Positions 1-7,478 are shown, counted from the first letter of the stretch. The stretch is DNA of 14,477 nt from DAOTVD01 sp034437075 (GCA_034437075.1 DAOTVD010000094.1:1-14477), one strand, 5' to 3'. Translations and numbers: made by a program. Notes: a model not told the origin generated them from the letters alone.

Positions 1-67
1 CGCGGGCCTCCTCTAAGGGAATATCATGCAGATAATATTCGCGTTCGGCTTCGGATTTTAGGGTCAT
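1..67 (-). CDS. MoeA-like molybdopterin biosynthesis protein, N-terminus only (probable MoeA-PBP fusion)
   Basis: Only the first 22 codons are inside the window and the gene runs off the left edge. The ATG overlaps the TGA stop of the upstream moeA in an ATGA arrangement, so the two are probably translationally coupled. The visible peptide is charged and contains YYLHDIPLEEAR (residues 11-22). From memory, this 'Y-L-x-D-I-P-L-E-E-A' opening is typical of the larger MoeA variant that carries a C-terminal periplasmic-binding-like (PBP/LysR substrate) domain. That domain is not in the window, so the fusion is inferred. The likely role is metal insertion into molybdopterin or its regulation, paired with the adjacent standard MoeA. 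An ordinary MoeA paralogue is possible. The existence of a gene here is well supported; its exact subtype is not. Confidence 0.6.
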   Translation of the reverse strand, partial: MTLKSEAEREYYLHDIPLEEAR

Positions 68-1302
68 AGCAGCACCACATCCACATCGGTTCCGGCTTTT
101 AGGCCATTGCTATTCAACGGGACTTCAATCACCCCATCCGCGTTGACCAGCGTATAAATGAGGTTGGACTTGCCAAAAATCGGCTCGGCAAGCCGCCCGT
201 CTTCGGATTCATGCAAGCGCACGGGCACGGTATCCACGCGGCCCGTCGTGCTGGCGACATTGGCCGTTAGGCGCGCGCTGACCTGCGCGGCGTAGCCCGG
301 CTGCGTCCCCAGCCAATGTTGAATCAGCGGGACGAGCACTTGCCGCGCCACCGCATAGGCCGAGACGGGATTGCCCGGTAGCCCGACCACGGGCTTGCCC
401 CCGCACACGGCCAAGAGCGTTGGCTTACCGGGTTTGACGGCCAAGCCGTGTTGCAATACGCCCGGCGCGCCCAATTTATTGATCGTCTCGGCGGTTAGGT
501 CGCGCGCGCTGACGGATGACCCCGCCGTTAGCACCACGATGTCGGCTTGGGCGTGGGCTTGCTGGGCCAGGGTATACAGCGCGTCGGCGTCGTCCGGCGC
601 AATGCCCAGGGTCAGCGGCTCGGCGCCATGCGCGGCACACAGCGCCGCCAGCGTATACGAGTTAATGTCGCGGATTTGCCCCGGCGCGGGCGTGTGCTCC
701 GGCGGGACGATTTCATCCCCGCTGCCCAAGATCGCCACGCGCGGCGGCGCGACGACTTGAATCTGCGTGATGCCCACGGCCAGCAAGCCGCCGATGTCTG
801 GCGGGCGCAAACGCCACCCCGCAGGCAGGACTTCCGCGCCTTGGGCGACATCTTCGCCCACCTGCACCAGATTCTCACCGGGTGCGACCGGGCCGAGCAC
901 TTCGATCTCGCGTGCGTTAAGCGGCTGCGTCTTTTCGATCATCACGACGGCATCCGCGCCGGGGGGCAGCATCGCCCCGGTATGGATTTCCGCCGCCTGG
1001 CCGGGGCCGACTTCGCAGGTCGCCGCCTGGCCCATCTGAATACTGCCGACCACGGTCAGGTAAGCGGGCAAACTGCCCGACGCGCCGAAGGTATCCGCCG
1101 CACGCACGGCGTAGCCGTCCATGCTGCTGCGCGTGAAGCTGGGCAGGTCGTGCGGCGCGCGCGGCGCGGTGGCCAGCACCCGGCCCAAGGCAGCGGCAGT
1201 GGCGAGCGTTTCGGGGCGCGGTGATGGTTGGGCGGCCTCGCGCACTTCATCGAGCGCTTCGGCCACGGGTTTAAGGGTGAAAAATTGCGTTTTGGCGGTC
1301 AT
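64..1302 (-). CDS. moeA: Molybdopterin molybdenumtransferase MoeA
   Basis: A 412-residue protein of normal family length. MoeA inserts molybdate (or tungstate) into adenylylated molybdopterin in the cytoplasm, the last common step of Mo/W cofactor synthesis. Visible motifs in order: MDGYAVR (61-67, with the conserved Asp62), TGAMLPPGADAVV (108-120), GEDV (149-152), GSGDE (193-197), RDINS (211-215), GSSVSARD (261-268, the MoCF-fold nucleotide/pterin loop), KPGKP (290-294) and LPGNP (308-312). The ATG at 1302 has AAGGAAAA about 5-12 nt upstream, which supports this start. Downstream it overlaps a second MoeA-like gene by ATGA. Upstream, 97 bp away on the same strand, is a PadR regulator. The divergent AOR gene needs a tungsto- or molybdopterin cofactor, so a shared purpose is likely. 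Nothing in the sequence tells molybdenum from tungsten use. Confidence 0.93.
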   Translation of the reverse strand: MTAKTQFFTLKPVAEALDEVREAAQPSPRPETLATAAALGRVLATAPRAPHDLPSFTRSSMDGYAVRAADTFGASGSLPAYLTVVGSIQMGQAATCEVGPGQAAEIHTGAMLPPGADAVVMIEKTQPLNAREIEVLGPVAPGENLVQVGEDVAQGAEVLPAGWRLRPPDIGGLLAVGITQIQVVAPPRVAILGSGDEIVPPEHTPAPGQIRDINSYTLAALCAAHGAEPLTLGIAPDDADALYTLAQQAHAQADIVVLTAGSSVSARDLTAETINKLGAPGVLQHGLAVKPGKPTLLAVCGGKPVVGLPGNPVSAYAVARQVLVPLIQHWLGTQPGYAAQVSARLTANVASTTGRVDTVPVRLHESEDGRLAEPIFGKSNLIYTLVNADGVIEVPLNSNGLKAGTDVDVVLL

Positions 1303-1324
1303 GATATTTTCCTTGATCGCAATA

Positions 1325-1337
1325 TAAAATAATTTTA
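1325..1337. promoter_or_regulatory. AT-rich palindrome upstream of moeA
   Basis: TAAAAT-A-ATTTTA is a perfect 13-bp palindrome with a central A, 22 bp before the moeA ATG. It lies in an unusually AT-rich patch (1303-1340) of a GC-rich window. The minus-strand reading contains TATATT just downstream, which could act as a -10 element. It may be a moeA promoter or an operator inside a padR-moeA operon. No clear -35 is visible, so this is only a candidate. Confidence 0.25.
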
Positions 1338-1399
1338 CGCGCGGGTTAGGCGATACTTTCGATTGGGTTTACCGTTCATATATACCATGCCCAGCCCAC

Positions 1400-1957
1400 C
1401 TAGCCCATCAAAGTGGATTCATCCCCTGTGGGGGCGGGCCATGCGGCGGTGCACTGGCCGAGCCAGGCCAACATGGAATTCATTTCGGAGATCACCAAAC
1501 TCATGGAGAGACGCCCCGCGCCCGGCGGTAGCGCGTCGTGTTTCTCTTGCAGCCCTTCTAGGCGCGCCCGGCAGGCGCCGATTTGCGCGTCGATAATCGG
1601 GCCGACGGGCAAGCGTAGCTCGTAGGCCAGGTACAGGCGGCTGATAAACGCCGTGCGGATGTGGCGCGTACTGGCGGAAGGCTCCGGCGCGTTGAGCCAG
1701 GCCATAAAACGCGCGTGGCCTTGTTCGGTCGTCCAGTAATCGGTGCGCGGGGGGGCGTCGTCGCTAAAGACTTCGACCCCTTCGATGTCTTCGTTGTTTT
1801 CCAGGCGGCGCAAGATGGTGTAAAGCTGGCTGGTGCTCAGGCGCCAGACGTGGCCCAGGCGTTCGGGCTGGCGAAAATGGCTCAGTAAGTCGTAGCCATG
1901 GCTGGGCGATTTGGCCAATAATCCGAGGATCACTTCATCCGGTGAAATACTACGCAT
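1400..1957 (-). CDS. PadR-family transcriptional regulator
   Basis: A 185-residue protein with the PadR layout. Residues 1-85 form a winged helix-turn-helix: VILGLLAKSPSHGYDLL (9-25), then LSTSQLYTILRRLENN (40-55), then a wing ending near RTDYWTT-GH. A C-terminal helical dimerisation region (about 90-175) follows. PadR proteins are usually repressors that respond to phenolic or other small ligands and often control the divergent gene. Here that gene is AOR, with about 200 bp of shared upstream DNA. moeA follows on the same strand after 97 bp. The ATG at 1957 has no strong Shine-Dalgarno: the bases just before it read TATCCCATT. The 'SPSHGYD' and 'LYTILRRLE' signatures make the family call firm. 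The ligand is unknown; control of AOR is inferred from position only. Confidence 0.88.
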   Translation of the reverse strand: MRSISPDEVILGLLAKSPSHGYDLLSHFRQPERLGHVWRLSTSQLYTILRRLENNEDIEGVEVFSDDAPPRTDYWTTEQGHARFMAWLNAPEPSASTRHIRTAFISRLYLAYELRLPVGPIIDAQIGACRARLEGLQEKHDALPPGAGRLSMSLVISEMNSMLAWLGQCTAAWPAPTGDESTLMG

Positions 1958-2015
1958 AATGGGATACCAATCTTATCTTGTATTCATCCTACTTTCATCT
2001 TCAATTTAACGCAAC

Positions 2016-2085
2016 TTTGTCACAAGAGTCCAATGATTTTTGTCACCTTTTGGGGGTACCAAGCCCTATTCCCAAATGAAATAGG
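2016..2085. promoter_or_regulatory. Repeats in the padR/AOR divergent region (candidate operators)
   Basis: The octamer TTTGTCAC occurs twice in direct orientation, at 2016-2023 and 2039-2046 (23 bp apart). The first copy sits in the short palindrome TTGT-C-ACAA. Downstream, CCTATT (2065-2070) and AATAGG (2080-2085) form perfect 6-bp inverted arms around a 9-bp spacer. All lie between the divergent padR and AOR starts, in the most AT-rich stretch of this part of the window. They are plausible binding sites for the PadR protein or another regulator. No clear -10/-35 pair for either gene could be fixed. Confidence 0.35.
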
Positions 2086-2157
2086 CAAAACTTCGTTATA
2101 GCATGAGCATAACATTAAAGTTTACCTGTATTAAAGTCCACACCAATGGAGGGAAAA

Positions 2158-3969
2158 ATGACCTTAGGTGGCTACGCAGACAACGTTGCACGCATTAACC
2201 TCACCTCGGGGGAAATTTCTTACGAAGCGATCCCAGAGGACTACAAACTTAAATATATTGGCGCCCGTGGCTTAGGTGTTCGTTATCTGCTGGATGGCGA
2301 CCCGACCGTAGACCCGCTGAGCCCCGAAAATAAACTGACCTTCTTCAACGGCCCGCTGACTGGCTCTAAAGCGAACATGAGCGGTCGTTTGGCCGTGGTG
2401 ACCAAAAGCCCGCTGACCAACACCGTGACCGACAGTCACCAGGGTGGTTGGGCTGCTGCGCGCTTGCGCTGGTCTGGTTTTGATGGCCTGATTTTCGAGG
2501 GTGCTTCCGAAACCCCCGTGTATGCCTACATTGAAGATGGCACAGTGGAACTCCGCGACGCGACGCCCGTATGGGGCAAAAACGTCCTCGATACCGTGGC
2601 TTATTTCCAAGAACAGTACGGCGAAAAAGACCTGACCGTGATCACCATCGGCGAAGCCGGCGAAAACCTGGTGAAATTCGCGGCCTGGATGAACGAAGAT
2701 GCGCGCGCCTCGGGGCGTGGTGGCACCGGTGCCGTGGGCGGCGCGAAGAAGCTCAAAGCCCTCGTCATTAAAGCCAAGAAGAACTTCCCGCAACCCGTGG
2801 ACGCCGAAGGCTTCAAAGCCGCCAATAAAGCCGCCCTGGCCAACATCATGGACGAGAGCAACATCACCTCGCCCAAGAAAGGCGGCCTGAGCGTCTATGG
2901 CACCAACATGCTCATGAACGCCATCAACGCCAATGGCTCGTTGCCCGCGCACAATAGCCAGGATATCGGCGTCGATTATGCCGACCAGATTGGCGGCGAA
3001 CACTTCCGCGAGTTCTTGCTGGTTGGTGAGCCCACCTGCCATGCGTGCCCGGTTGCCTGTAAAAAGGAAGTCGAAGTGACCTTCCGTGGTCTGACCGTCC
3101 GCACCGAAAGTGTGGAATACGAAACCGCGTGGGCCTTCGGCGCCAACAGTGGCAACAAAGACGCCAATGCTATCGGCTTCATGGTCTATCAATGTAACGA
3201 TTTCGGCGTGGACACCATCGAAATGGGCAACGTCCTAGCTACGTATATGGAAATCTGCCAGCATGGTTGGAACGACGATGTCACCTTGGAATGGGGCGAC
3301 GCTGAACTGATGACCCAACTGGTTGAGCTGACCGTCCGCCGCGAAGGCATTGGCGATAAGCTGGCCGAAGGCGTTTTGGGCCTGGCCAAAGCCTTTGGGC
3401 ACCCCGAAGTTGCTATGGCCGTCCGTGGCCAATCCATCCCCGCGTATGACCCGCGCGGCCAAAAAGGCATGGGCATCGGCTACGCGACCTCCAACCGTGG
3501 TGGCTGCCACCTGCGCGCTTACGCGACCGCTTCCGAACTGGGCGTTATCGAGCCTGTGACGGATCCGCTGGCCTACGAAGGCAAAGGCGAACTGATCGGC
3601 ATCTTCCAGAATATCCACGCCTTTAGCGATAGCCTGGACCTCTGCAAGTTCTCTGCCTTCGCGCAAAGCCCCAACGAATACGCCGCGATGTACGCCGCGA
3701 TGACGGGCCGCGAATTCACCGCTGAAGATGTGCTGGCCGCTGGCGCGCGCATCTACACGCTAGAACGCTACTACAACCAACTCGCGGGCGACACCCCCGC
3801 CAACGATACCATCCCCACCCGCTTCTTGGAAGAACCCAGCAAAGCTGAAGCCAGCTTGGGCCACGTTTGCGAACTGGAACCCATGTTGGAAGAATACTAT
3901 GCCTTCCGTGGTTGGGAAAACGGCATCGTTTCTGACGACAATTTGCGCGCTGTGGGCATTCTGGATTAG
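2158..3969 (+). CDS. aor: Aldehyde ferredoxin oxidoreductase (tungstopterin enzyme)
   Basis: A 603-residue protein, close to the roughly 605 residues of the Pyrococcus furiosus AOR. The family oxidises aldehydes to carboxylic acids (or reduces acids) with ferredoxin, using a bis-pterin tungsten site and a [4Fe-4S] cluster. Cluster ligands are visible: C294-x2-C297-x3-C301 (PTCHACPVAC) and C496 (DLCKF). Other conserved parts are the N-terminal pterin-binding region (PTVDPLSPENKL, then GPLTGSKANMSGR), GRGGTGAVGGAKKLKA, EYE with E322 matching the P. furiosus active-site Glu313 by my recall, YDPRGQKGMGIGYATSNRGG, and H451 in GGCH matching His448. Start choice: an ATG exists at 2146, but GGAGGG (2148-2153) is placed ideally for the ATG at 2158, which also fits the family N-terminus. 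The gene is divergent from padR. No ferredoxin or electron-transfer subunit is beside it. The substrate cannot be read from the sequence. Confidence 0.95.
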   Translation: MTLGGYADNVARINLTSGEISYEAIPEDYKLKYIGARGLGVRYLLDGDPTVDPLSPENKLTFFNGPLTGSKANMSGRLAVVTKSPLTNTVTDSHQGGWAAARLRWSGFDGLIFEGASETPVYAYIEDGTVELRDATPVWGKNVLDTVAYFQEQYGEKDLTVITIGEAGENLVKFAAWMNEDARASGRGGTGAVGGAKKLKALVIKAKKNFPQPVDAEGFKAANKAALANIMDESNITSPKKGGLSVYGTNMLMNAINANGSLPAHNSQDIGVDYADQIGGEHFREFLLVGEPTCHACPVACKKEVEVTFRGLTVRTESVEYETAWAFGANSGNKDANAIGFMVYQCNDFGVDTIEMGNVLATYMEICQHGWNDDVTLEWGDAELMTQLVELTVRREGIGDKLAEGVLGLAKAFGHPEVAMAVRGQSIPAYDPRGQKGMGIGYATSNRGGCHLRAYATASELGVIEPVTDPLAYEGKGELIGIFQNIHAFSDSLDLCKFSAFAQSPNEYAAMYAAMTGREFTAEDVLAAGARIYTLERYYNQLAGDTPANDTIPTRFLEEPSKAEASLGHVCELEPMLEEYYAFRGWENGIVSDDNLRAVGILD

Positions 3970-4003
3970 CCCCCGCGTTTAACCCGAGATTTTTACGCCC
4001 AGC

Positions 4004-4029
4004 GGGCGTGCTCTTACCAGGGCGCGCCC
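4004..4029 (+). terminator. Possible terminator hairpin after AOR
   Basis: GGGCGTGC (4004-4011) can pair with GCGCGCCC (4022-4029) in an 8-bp stem with one G-U pair and a 10-nt loop. GTTTGTGTT follows as a weak U-rich tail. A competing, smaller hairpin ACGCCC-AGC-GGGCGT (3995-4009) shares the left arm. The site lies 35 bp after the AOR stop and 8 bp from the stop of the convergent small gene, which fits a terminator between convergent genes. The U-tract is poor, so termination is uncertain. Confidence 0.4.
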
Positions 4030-4036
4030 GTTTGTG

Positions 4037-4333
4037 TTACCCTTCTTCGGGCGGGGTGACGCCTGCGGCGCGCAAGCGCTGGTGCAAGCGCTGGCCGCCT
4101 TCGTGCTCTGGGTTAAGTTCCAGCAAATTCTCTGTCGCGATCAAGCTATCTTGGGGCAGGATGCCATAGCAGGCATTCGCCAGCAACCACCAGGCACCGG
4201 CGATTTTGTCGTTTTCGGACACAATCTCGATGAGCATATCCACCGCTTGGCGTTTTTTGTCATCGTCGCCAGATTTAATGAGATCGACAGCTTCATGCAT
4301 CACTGCGGCTTCTTCGGGGCTTTGACGCGGCAT
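4037..4333 (-). CDS. Small helical-repeat (TPR-like) hypothetical protein
   Basis: A 98-residue acidic, soluble protein with no signal peptide or membrane segment. It is mostly helical. A helix pair rich in Ala/Leu (about 31-73, with WWLLANACYG and then a DSLIATENLLELNP helix) resembles one to two tetratricopeptide-type repeats; the LNP ending is typical of a TPR unit boundary. TPR units generally mediate protein contacts, but no partner is suggested here. The ATG at 4333 is preceded by GAGGG about 7 nt upstream, a good ribosome site, which supports real translation. It is convergent with AOR and divergent from the FemAB-like gene. I do not recognise a named family. Confidence 0.7.
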   Translation of the reverse strand: MPRQSPEEAAVMHEAVDLIKSGDDDKKRQAVDMLIEIVSENDKIAGAWWLLANACYGILPQDSLIATENLLELNPEHEGGQRLHQRLRAAGVTPPEEG

Positions 4334-4462
4334 ATCATATCCCTCGTGTGTTGTTCAGATGGTCTTTAGCGTATCATAGCCCAGCCAGCAGAACAGCGCT
4401 ACACCGCGCCAACGGCCCATTGATCCTGGCCTGCTTTTCGGGTATCGTTAACCTGTTTCTCA

Positions 4463-4491
4463 TATCCCAAGATTATCCCAAAATATCCCAA
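4463..4491 (+). repeat. Three helically phased TATCCCAA direct repeats upstream of the FemAB-like gene
   Basis: TATCCCAA occurs exactly three times, at 4463-4470, 4474-4481 and 4484-4491. Spacings are 11 and 10 bp, about one DNA helical turn. The last copy ends one base before the ATG of the FemAB-like gene, which has no Shine-Dalgarno sequence. This pattern suits an array of protein-binding sites on one face of the helix, or a local tandem duplication. If it is an operator, binding would cover the start codon. Confidence 0.5.
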
Positions 4492-4492
4492 A

Positions 4493-5587
4493 ATGACCCT
4501 CACGCCCCAGCTTATCACCGATGCCGCCGCCTGGAACGCCTATCTTCAGGGTTTGCCCCACGCGCACATCCTGCAAAGCTGGCCCTGGGGCGAACACAAA
4601 GCTACGACCACGGGCTGGCACCCCGAGCACTTTGCTTATGCGGCGCCCGATGGCACCGTGCAGGCCGTCGCGGGCGTGCTGACCCGGCGCGTTGGCCCCC
4701 TGCGTGTGATGTACGCCCCCCGTGGCCCAGCCCTGGATTACACCAACGCGGACACCCTGCGCGCCGTGCTCGCTCACCTGGAAGGGCTGGCCCGGCGGCG
4801 CCATGTCGTTTGGCTGAAAATCGACCCCGATCTGCCGCGCGCCTTTGGCTTACCTGCCCAAGCCGACCCCGACCGCCCCGACCAGCCCCATGCGCCCGGC
4901 CTCATGTTGGAGCAGACCTTAGAGGCACGTGGGTGGCGTTTTTCGGCCTCGCAGGTGCAATTCCGTAATACGCTCGTGCATGACCTAACGCCCACCGAAG
5001 ACGATTTGCTAGCGGCCATGAACCAGAGCACCCGCCGCAAAATCCGCAAGGCGGACAAAGCCGGGGTGGTCATCCGCCCGGCTGATTTGACTGGCACGGA
5101 TTTAGACACACTATATGCCCTCTATGGCGAAACCAGCGCGCGGCAAGGATTCATCATCCGCCCCCTGGATTATTATCGCGCCTTATGGCAGCGTTTCGCG
5201 CAGGCTGGTTATGCCCATGCGCTGCTAGCCGAATGGGAAGGGCGCGCGATTGCCGGGGTGGTCTTGCTGCATCTGCCGCCGACGGTGTGGTACTTTTACG
5301 GCATGTCTGGCGAAGATGGGCGCGAGGCCCAGCCCAATTACGCGCTGCAATGGGCCGCGCTGCGCTGGGCGAAATCGGCGGGCTACACGCGCTATGATTG
5401 GTGGGGCGCGCCGGATGACTTCGCGCCCGCTGACCCGATGTGGGGCGTGTATCGCTTTAAGGATGGTTTTGGCGGGCGGGTGGTGCGCGGCGTGGGCGCG
5501 TGGGACTACATCCCCCATGCGGCGCTGCACACGGTGTACGAAAACATCATACCGCGTGTGTTGGGCTGGCTGCGCAACCGCTCTTGA
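4493..5587 (+). CDS. FemAB-family peptidoglycan bridge aminoacyltransferase (lipid II aminoacyl transferase-like)
   Basis: A 364-residue soluble protein with a double GNAT-like fold. The first half carries QSWPWGEHKATTTGW (about 31-45), and a MYAPRGP motif lies near residue 75. The second half carries MNQSTRRKIRKADKAGV (176-192), FYGMSG, and the C-terminal YDWWGAPD...GVYRFKDGFGG block. These are hallmarks of FemA/FemB/FemX-like proteins, which transfer amino acids from aminoacyl-tRNA to the peptidoglycan precursor stem peptide at the inner face of the membrane. Related members of the wider acetyltransferase group act in other envelope pathways, so the exact acceptor is open. There is no Shine-Dalgarno: the start is preceded by the phased TATCCCAA repeats. 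An upstream in-frame start with a better site was not seen. It is a single gene followed after 91 bp by a small membrane protein. Confidence 0.85.
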   Translation: MTLTPQLITDAAAWNAYLQGLPHAHILQSWPWGEHKATTTGWHPEHFAYAAPDGTVQAVAGVLTRRVGPLRVMYAPRGPALDYTNADTLRAVLAHLEGLARRRHVVWLKIDPDLPRAFGLPAQADPDRPDQPHAPGLMLEQTLEARGWRFSASQVQFRNTLVHDLTPTEDDLLAAMNQSTRRKIRKADKAGVVIRPADLTGTDLDTLYALYGETSARQGFIIRPLDYYRALWQRFAQAGYAHALLAEWEGRAIAGVVLLHLPPTVWYFYGMSGEDGREAQPNYALQWAALRWAKSAGYTRYDWWGAPDDFAPADPMWGVYRFKDGFGGRVVRGVGAWDYIPHAALHTVYENIIPRVLGWLRNRS

Positions 5588-5678
5588 GGTGGACTGGGCA
5601 AAGGCCCGCTGAGCGCGCTACAATACAAGGCAAAGCGAAGCAAATATAAATTTTGTAAAGCAAGGAAGAAGCCAAACC

Positions 5679-5861
5679 ATGACGCAGGAAACCTCACCCG
5701 CCAACAATAACCAACTGTTTCTCATCGCCTCGGTCGTGACTGTGGTTGTGATCGTGGTTTTCGTGGCCGTGGCGGCCCTGGGCAACGATCAACCTGATGG
5801 CTCTGTGGATGACGTGACCCCACGCACGACCATCGTCGCCCCGGATGACACCGCGCCCTGA
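5679..5861 (+). CDS. Small single-span membrane protein
   Basis: A 60-residue protein. A short polar N-terminus (MTQETSPANNN) is followed by one very hydrophobic segment (about 13-35, rich in V, I, A and L) and then an acidic, Thr/Pro/Asp-rich tail of about 25 residues. It is either an N-in single-pass protein or an uncleaved signal anchor. AAGGAAGAAG lies 8-17 nt before the ATG and supports translation. The last 73 bp overlap, tail to tail, the end of the minus-strand GT39 gene. I know no family for it. It follows the FemAB-like gene on the same strand, so a shared envelope role is possible but unproven. Confidence 0.65.
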   Translation: MTQETSPANNNQLFLIASVVTVVVIVVFVAVAALGNDQPDGSVDDVTPRTTIVAPDDTAP

Positions 5862-7390
5862 CGCGCGATTTCATACCCTGCCGGGGCGATGCTCAGCCGG
5901 TACAGTCGGTTCGAGCCAAAATCGTGCAGTAATTCCAAACGTACCGGGGTGGTCGGACGCTGCAAGTTAAAAAATATCTTGAACAAGTCGTCCACGGTAT
6001 CATACGGCTCCGCGAAAACGTAGATATCCCCGTCGAAGCGCTGTATATCTGCGATGAAGAAGGGGTCATCATCCCATTCTGTGCGCATGTCGTACACGCG
6101 CGGCGCCTGGTGGTAGTCCAGGTAATATTGCAAGGGCGCGCCCGTGCGCAAGGGTGCCAGAATCCGGTCGCCGGGCTGTAGATAATGATCGCGCAAGAGG
6201 AGCGCGGCATCTTCGGCTAGGGCGGCTTTGCCTGTCTGCTCGGACTCGTTGACCGTGTTGGCGCTTATGATGATGAGTGCCAGCACCACCGCGCTGCCCA
6301 GGCTGGCCAGGCGCAAGCGCCGCCGCCGGATATGCGGCAAAGTCGGCCAACTGCGCAAGACATACACCGCGCCCGCCGCCACGACCATATAAAACAGGGG
6401 GGCGTAGGCCGTCCAGGTGCGTGTGGGCGGGATGTTCCGGTGGATGATCACCAGCACCACCGTCCACGCGGCCCCCAGCAGCGGCCACAGCACCCAATCC
6501 CCCGCTAGCCCCCGATGCGCGATGAGCCCCATCCAAAACGCCGCCCACATCAGCCAGATGAGCGGCTGCGGAAATTGCCACATGACGAAATCCTGAAACG
6601 CGACTGGCCAGGCTTCGAAGCGCCACAAAAAGCCGGACCAGCTATGCGGCTGGACGAACTGATTGCCCGTTAGCGAATCCCAGCCCGAAACGACGATCAC
6701 CGGAATGTAGAGCAGCACCGTCAGCGCGGCCCCGGCGACCAGCGCGCCCACCGCCTGCCCCCACACGCGCCAGCGCGCCGCGCCGGCCTGGTGCACGCCA
6801 ATGCCGATCATTAAGTACAGCCCCACCAGGCCCATGGGATAGAGCATCGTGGGCACAGTGTAGAAGCCCAACGCGGCCACCACCGCGAAGGCTGCCCACA
6901 GCGCCAAGCGCGGCGCGCGTTGCAACTGATGCGCCAGGCCCAGCAGCGCCAACGTCGCCAGGGCCAGCAGACTATAGCCCCGCGCGTTGACCGAAAATTC
7001 GATCATGGCGGCAGATGTGGCCGTCAGGCCCAGCGTCAACAGCGCGACGTGGCGGTCGTACAAGCGCCGCGCCACGAGATACACAGCAGGCAAGACCACG
7101 ATCCCGGCTAGCAGGGCGGGCAAGCGCACAACCCACGGTTCGTTGCCCAGCGCGTGATACACCAGATGGATAAAGAACGTGTTCAGCAGATGGTTGTTCG
7201 GGATGGTATAACTCGTGAGGGCTTCGTCCAGCGGCGCCGAAGCGAATTGGATGAATGTATCGGCCTCATCAGAGCGCATCCCGCGCGTGATGTACGCCAG
7301 GCGTAGCCCGATACCCAACAGTATCAGGCTCATCAGGGTGATATAATGCGGGCGATCCTGGCGCCAATAGGCCGAGAGCCGTGCGAACAT
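5789..7390 (-). CDS. Membrane glycosyltransferase, GT39/ArnT/PMT-like
   Basis: A 533-residue integral membrane protein. A first helix (about 18-36) is followed by a loop with RSDEADTF (39-46), the acidic pair expected near the catalytic site of GT-C enzymes. About ten further hydrophobic segments run to residue ~380 (VLALIIISAN), and a C-terminal soluble domain of about 140 residues follows. This layout fits the dolichyl-/polyprenyl-phosphate-sugar dependent GT39/ArnT/PMT_2 group that glycosylates proteins or lipids on the outer face of the membrane. Donor and acceptor cannot be told. AGGAGG lies 12 nt before the ATG at 7390, a longish spacing. moaD is upstream on the same strand, 88 bp away. 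The final ~24 codons run antisense to the small membrane protein gene and may be a read-through extension. Confidence 0.85.
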   Translation of the reverse strand: MFARLSAYWRQDRPHYITLMSLILLGIGLRLAYITRGMRSDEADTFIQFASAPLDEALTSYTIPNNHLLNTFFIHLVYHALGNEPWVVRLPALLAGIVVLPAVYLVARRLYDRHVALLTLGLTATSAAMIEFSVNARGYSLLALATLALLGLAHQLQRAPRLALWAAFAVVAALGFYTVPTMLYPMGLVGLYLMIGIGVHQAGAARWRVWGQAVGALVAGAALTVLLYIPVIVVSGWDSLTGNQFVQPHSWSGFLWRFEAWPVAFQDFVMWQFPQPLIWLMWAAFWMGLIAHRGLAGDWVLWPLLGAAWTVVLVIIHRNIPPTRTWTAYAPLFYMVVAAGAVYVLRSWPTLPHIRRRRLRLASLGSAVVLALIIISANTVNESEQTGKAALAEDAALLLRDHYLQPGDRILAPLRTGAPLQYYLDYHQAPRVYDMRTEWDDDPFFIADIQRFDGDIYVFAEPYDTVDDLFKIFFNLQRPTTPVRLELLHDFGSNRLYRLSIAPAGYEIARQGAVSSGATMVVRGVTSSTEPSG

Positions 7391-7478
7391 TGTGGGGGTT
7401 ATCCTCCTGCATCCGTAGGCACATAGCAGCCCAGAATCTTAGCAAGGATACCCCGAGGACGAAAGGGCGCAGATACCC

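Noticed and set aside
2146..2157. Upstream ATG of the AOR frame
   Set aside because: The GGAGGG ribosome site overlaps this ATG and is correctly spaced for the ATG at 2158.
2272..3192. 306-codon minus-strand frame inside AOR
   Set aside because: It is antisense to a strongly conserved enzyme, with no family features and His/Gly-rich shadow composition.
4348..4968. 206-codon plus-strand frame overlapping the start of the FemAB-like gene
   Set aside because: Its downstream part is Pro/Arg/Ala-rich, as expected for a shadow frame in GC-rich DNA, while the FemAB frame has clear family motifs.
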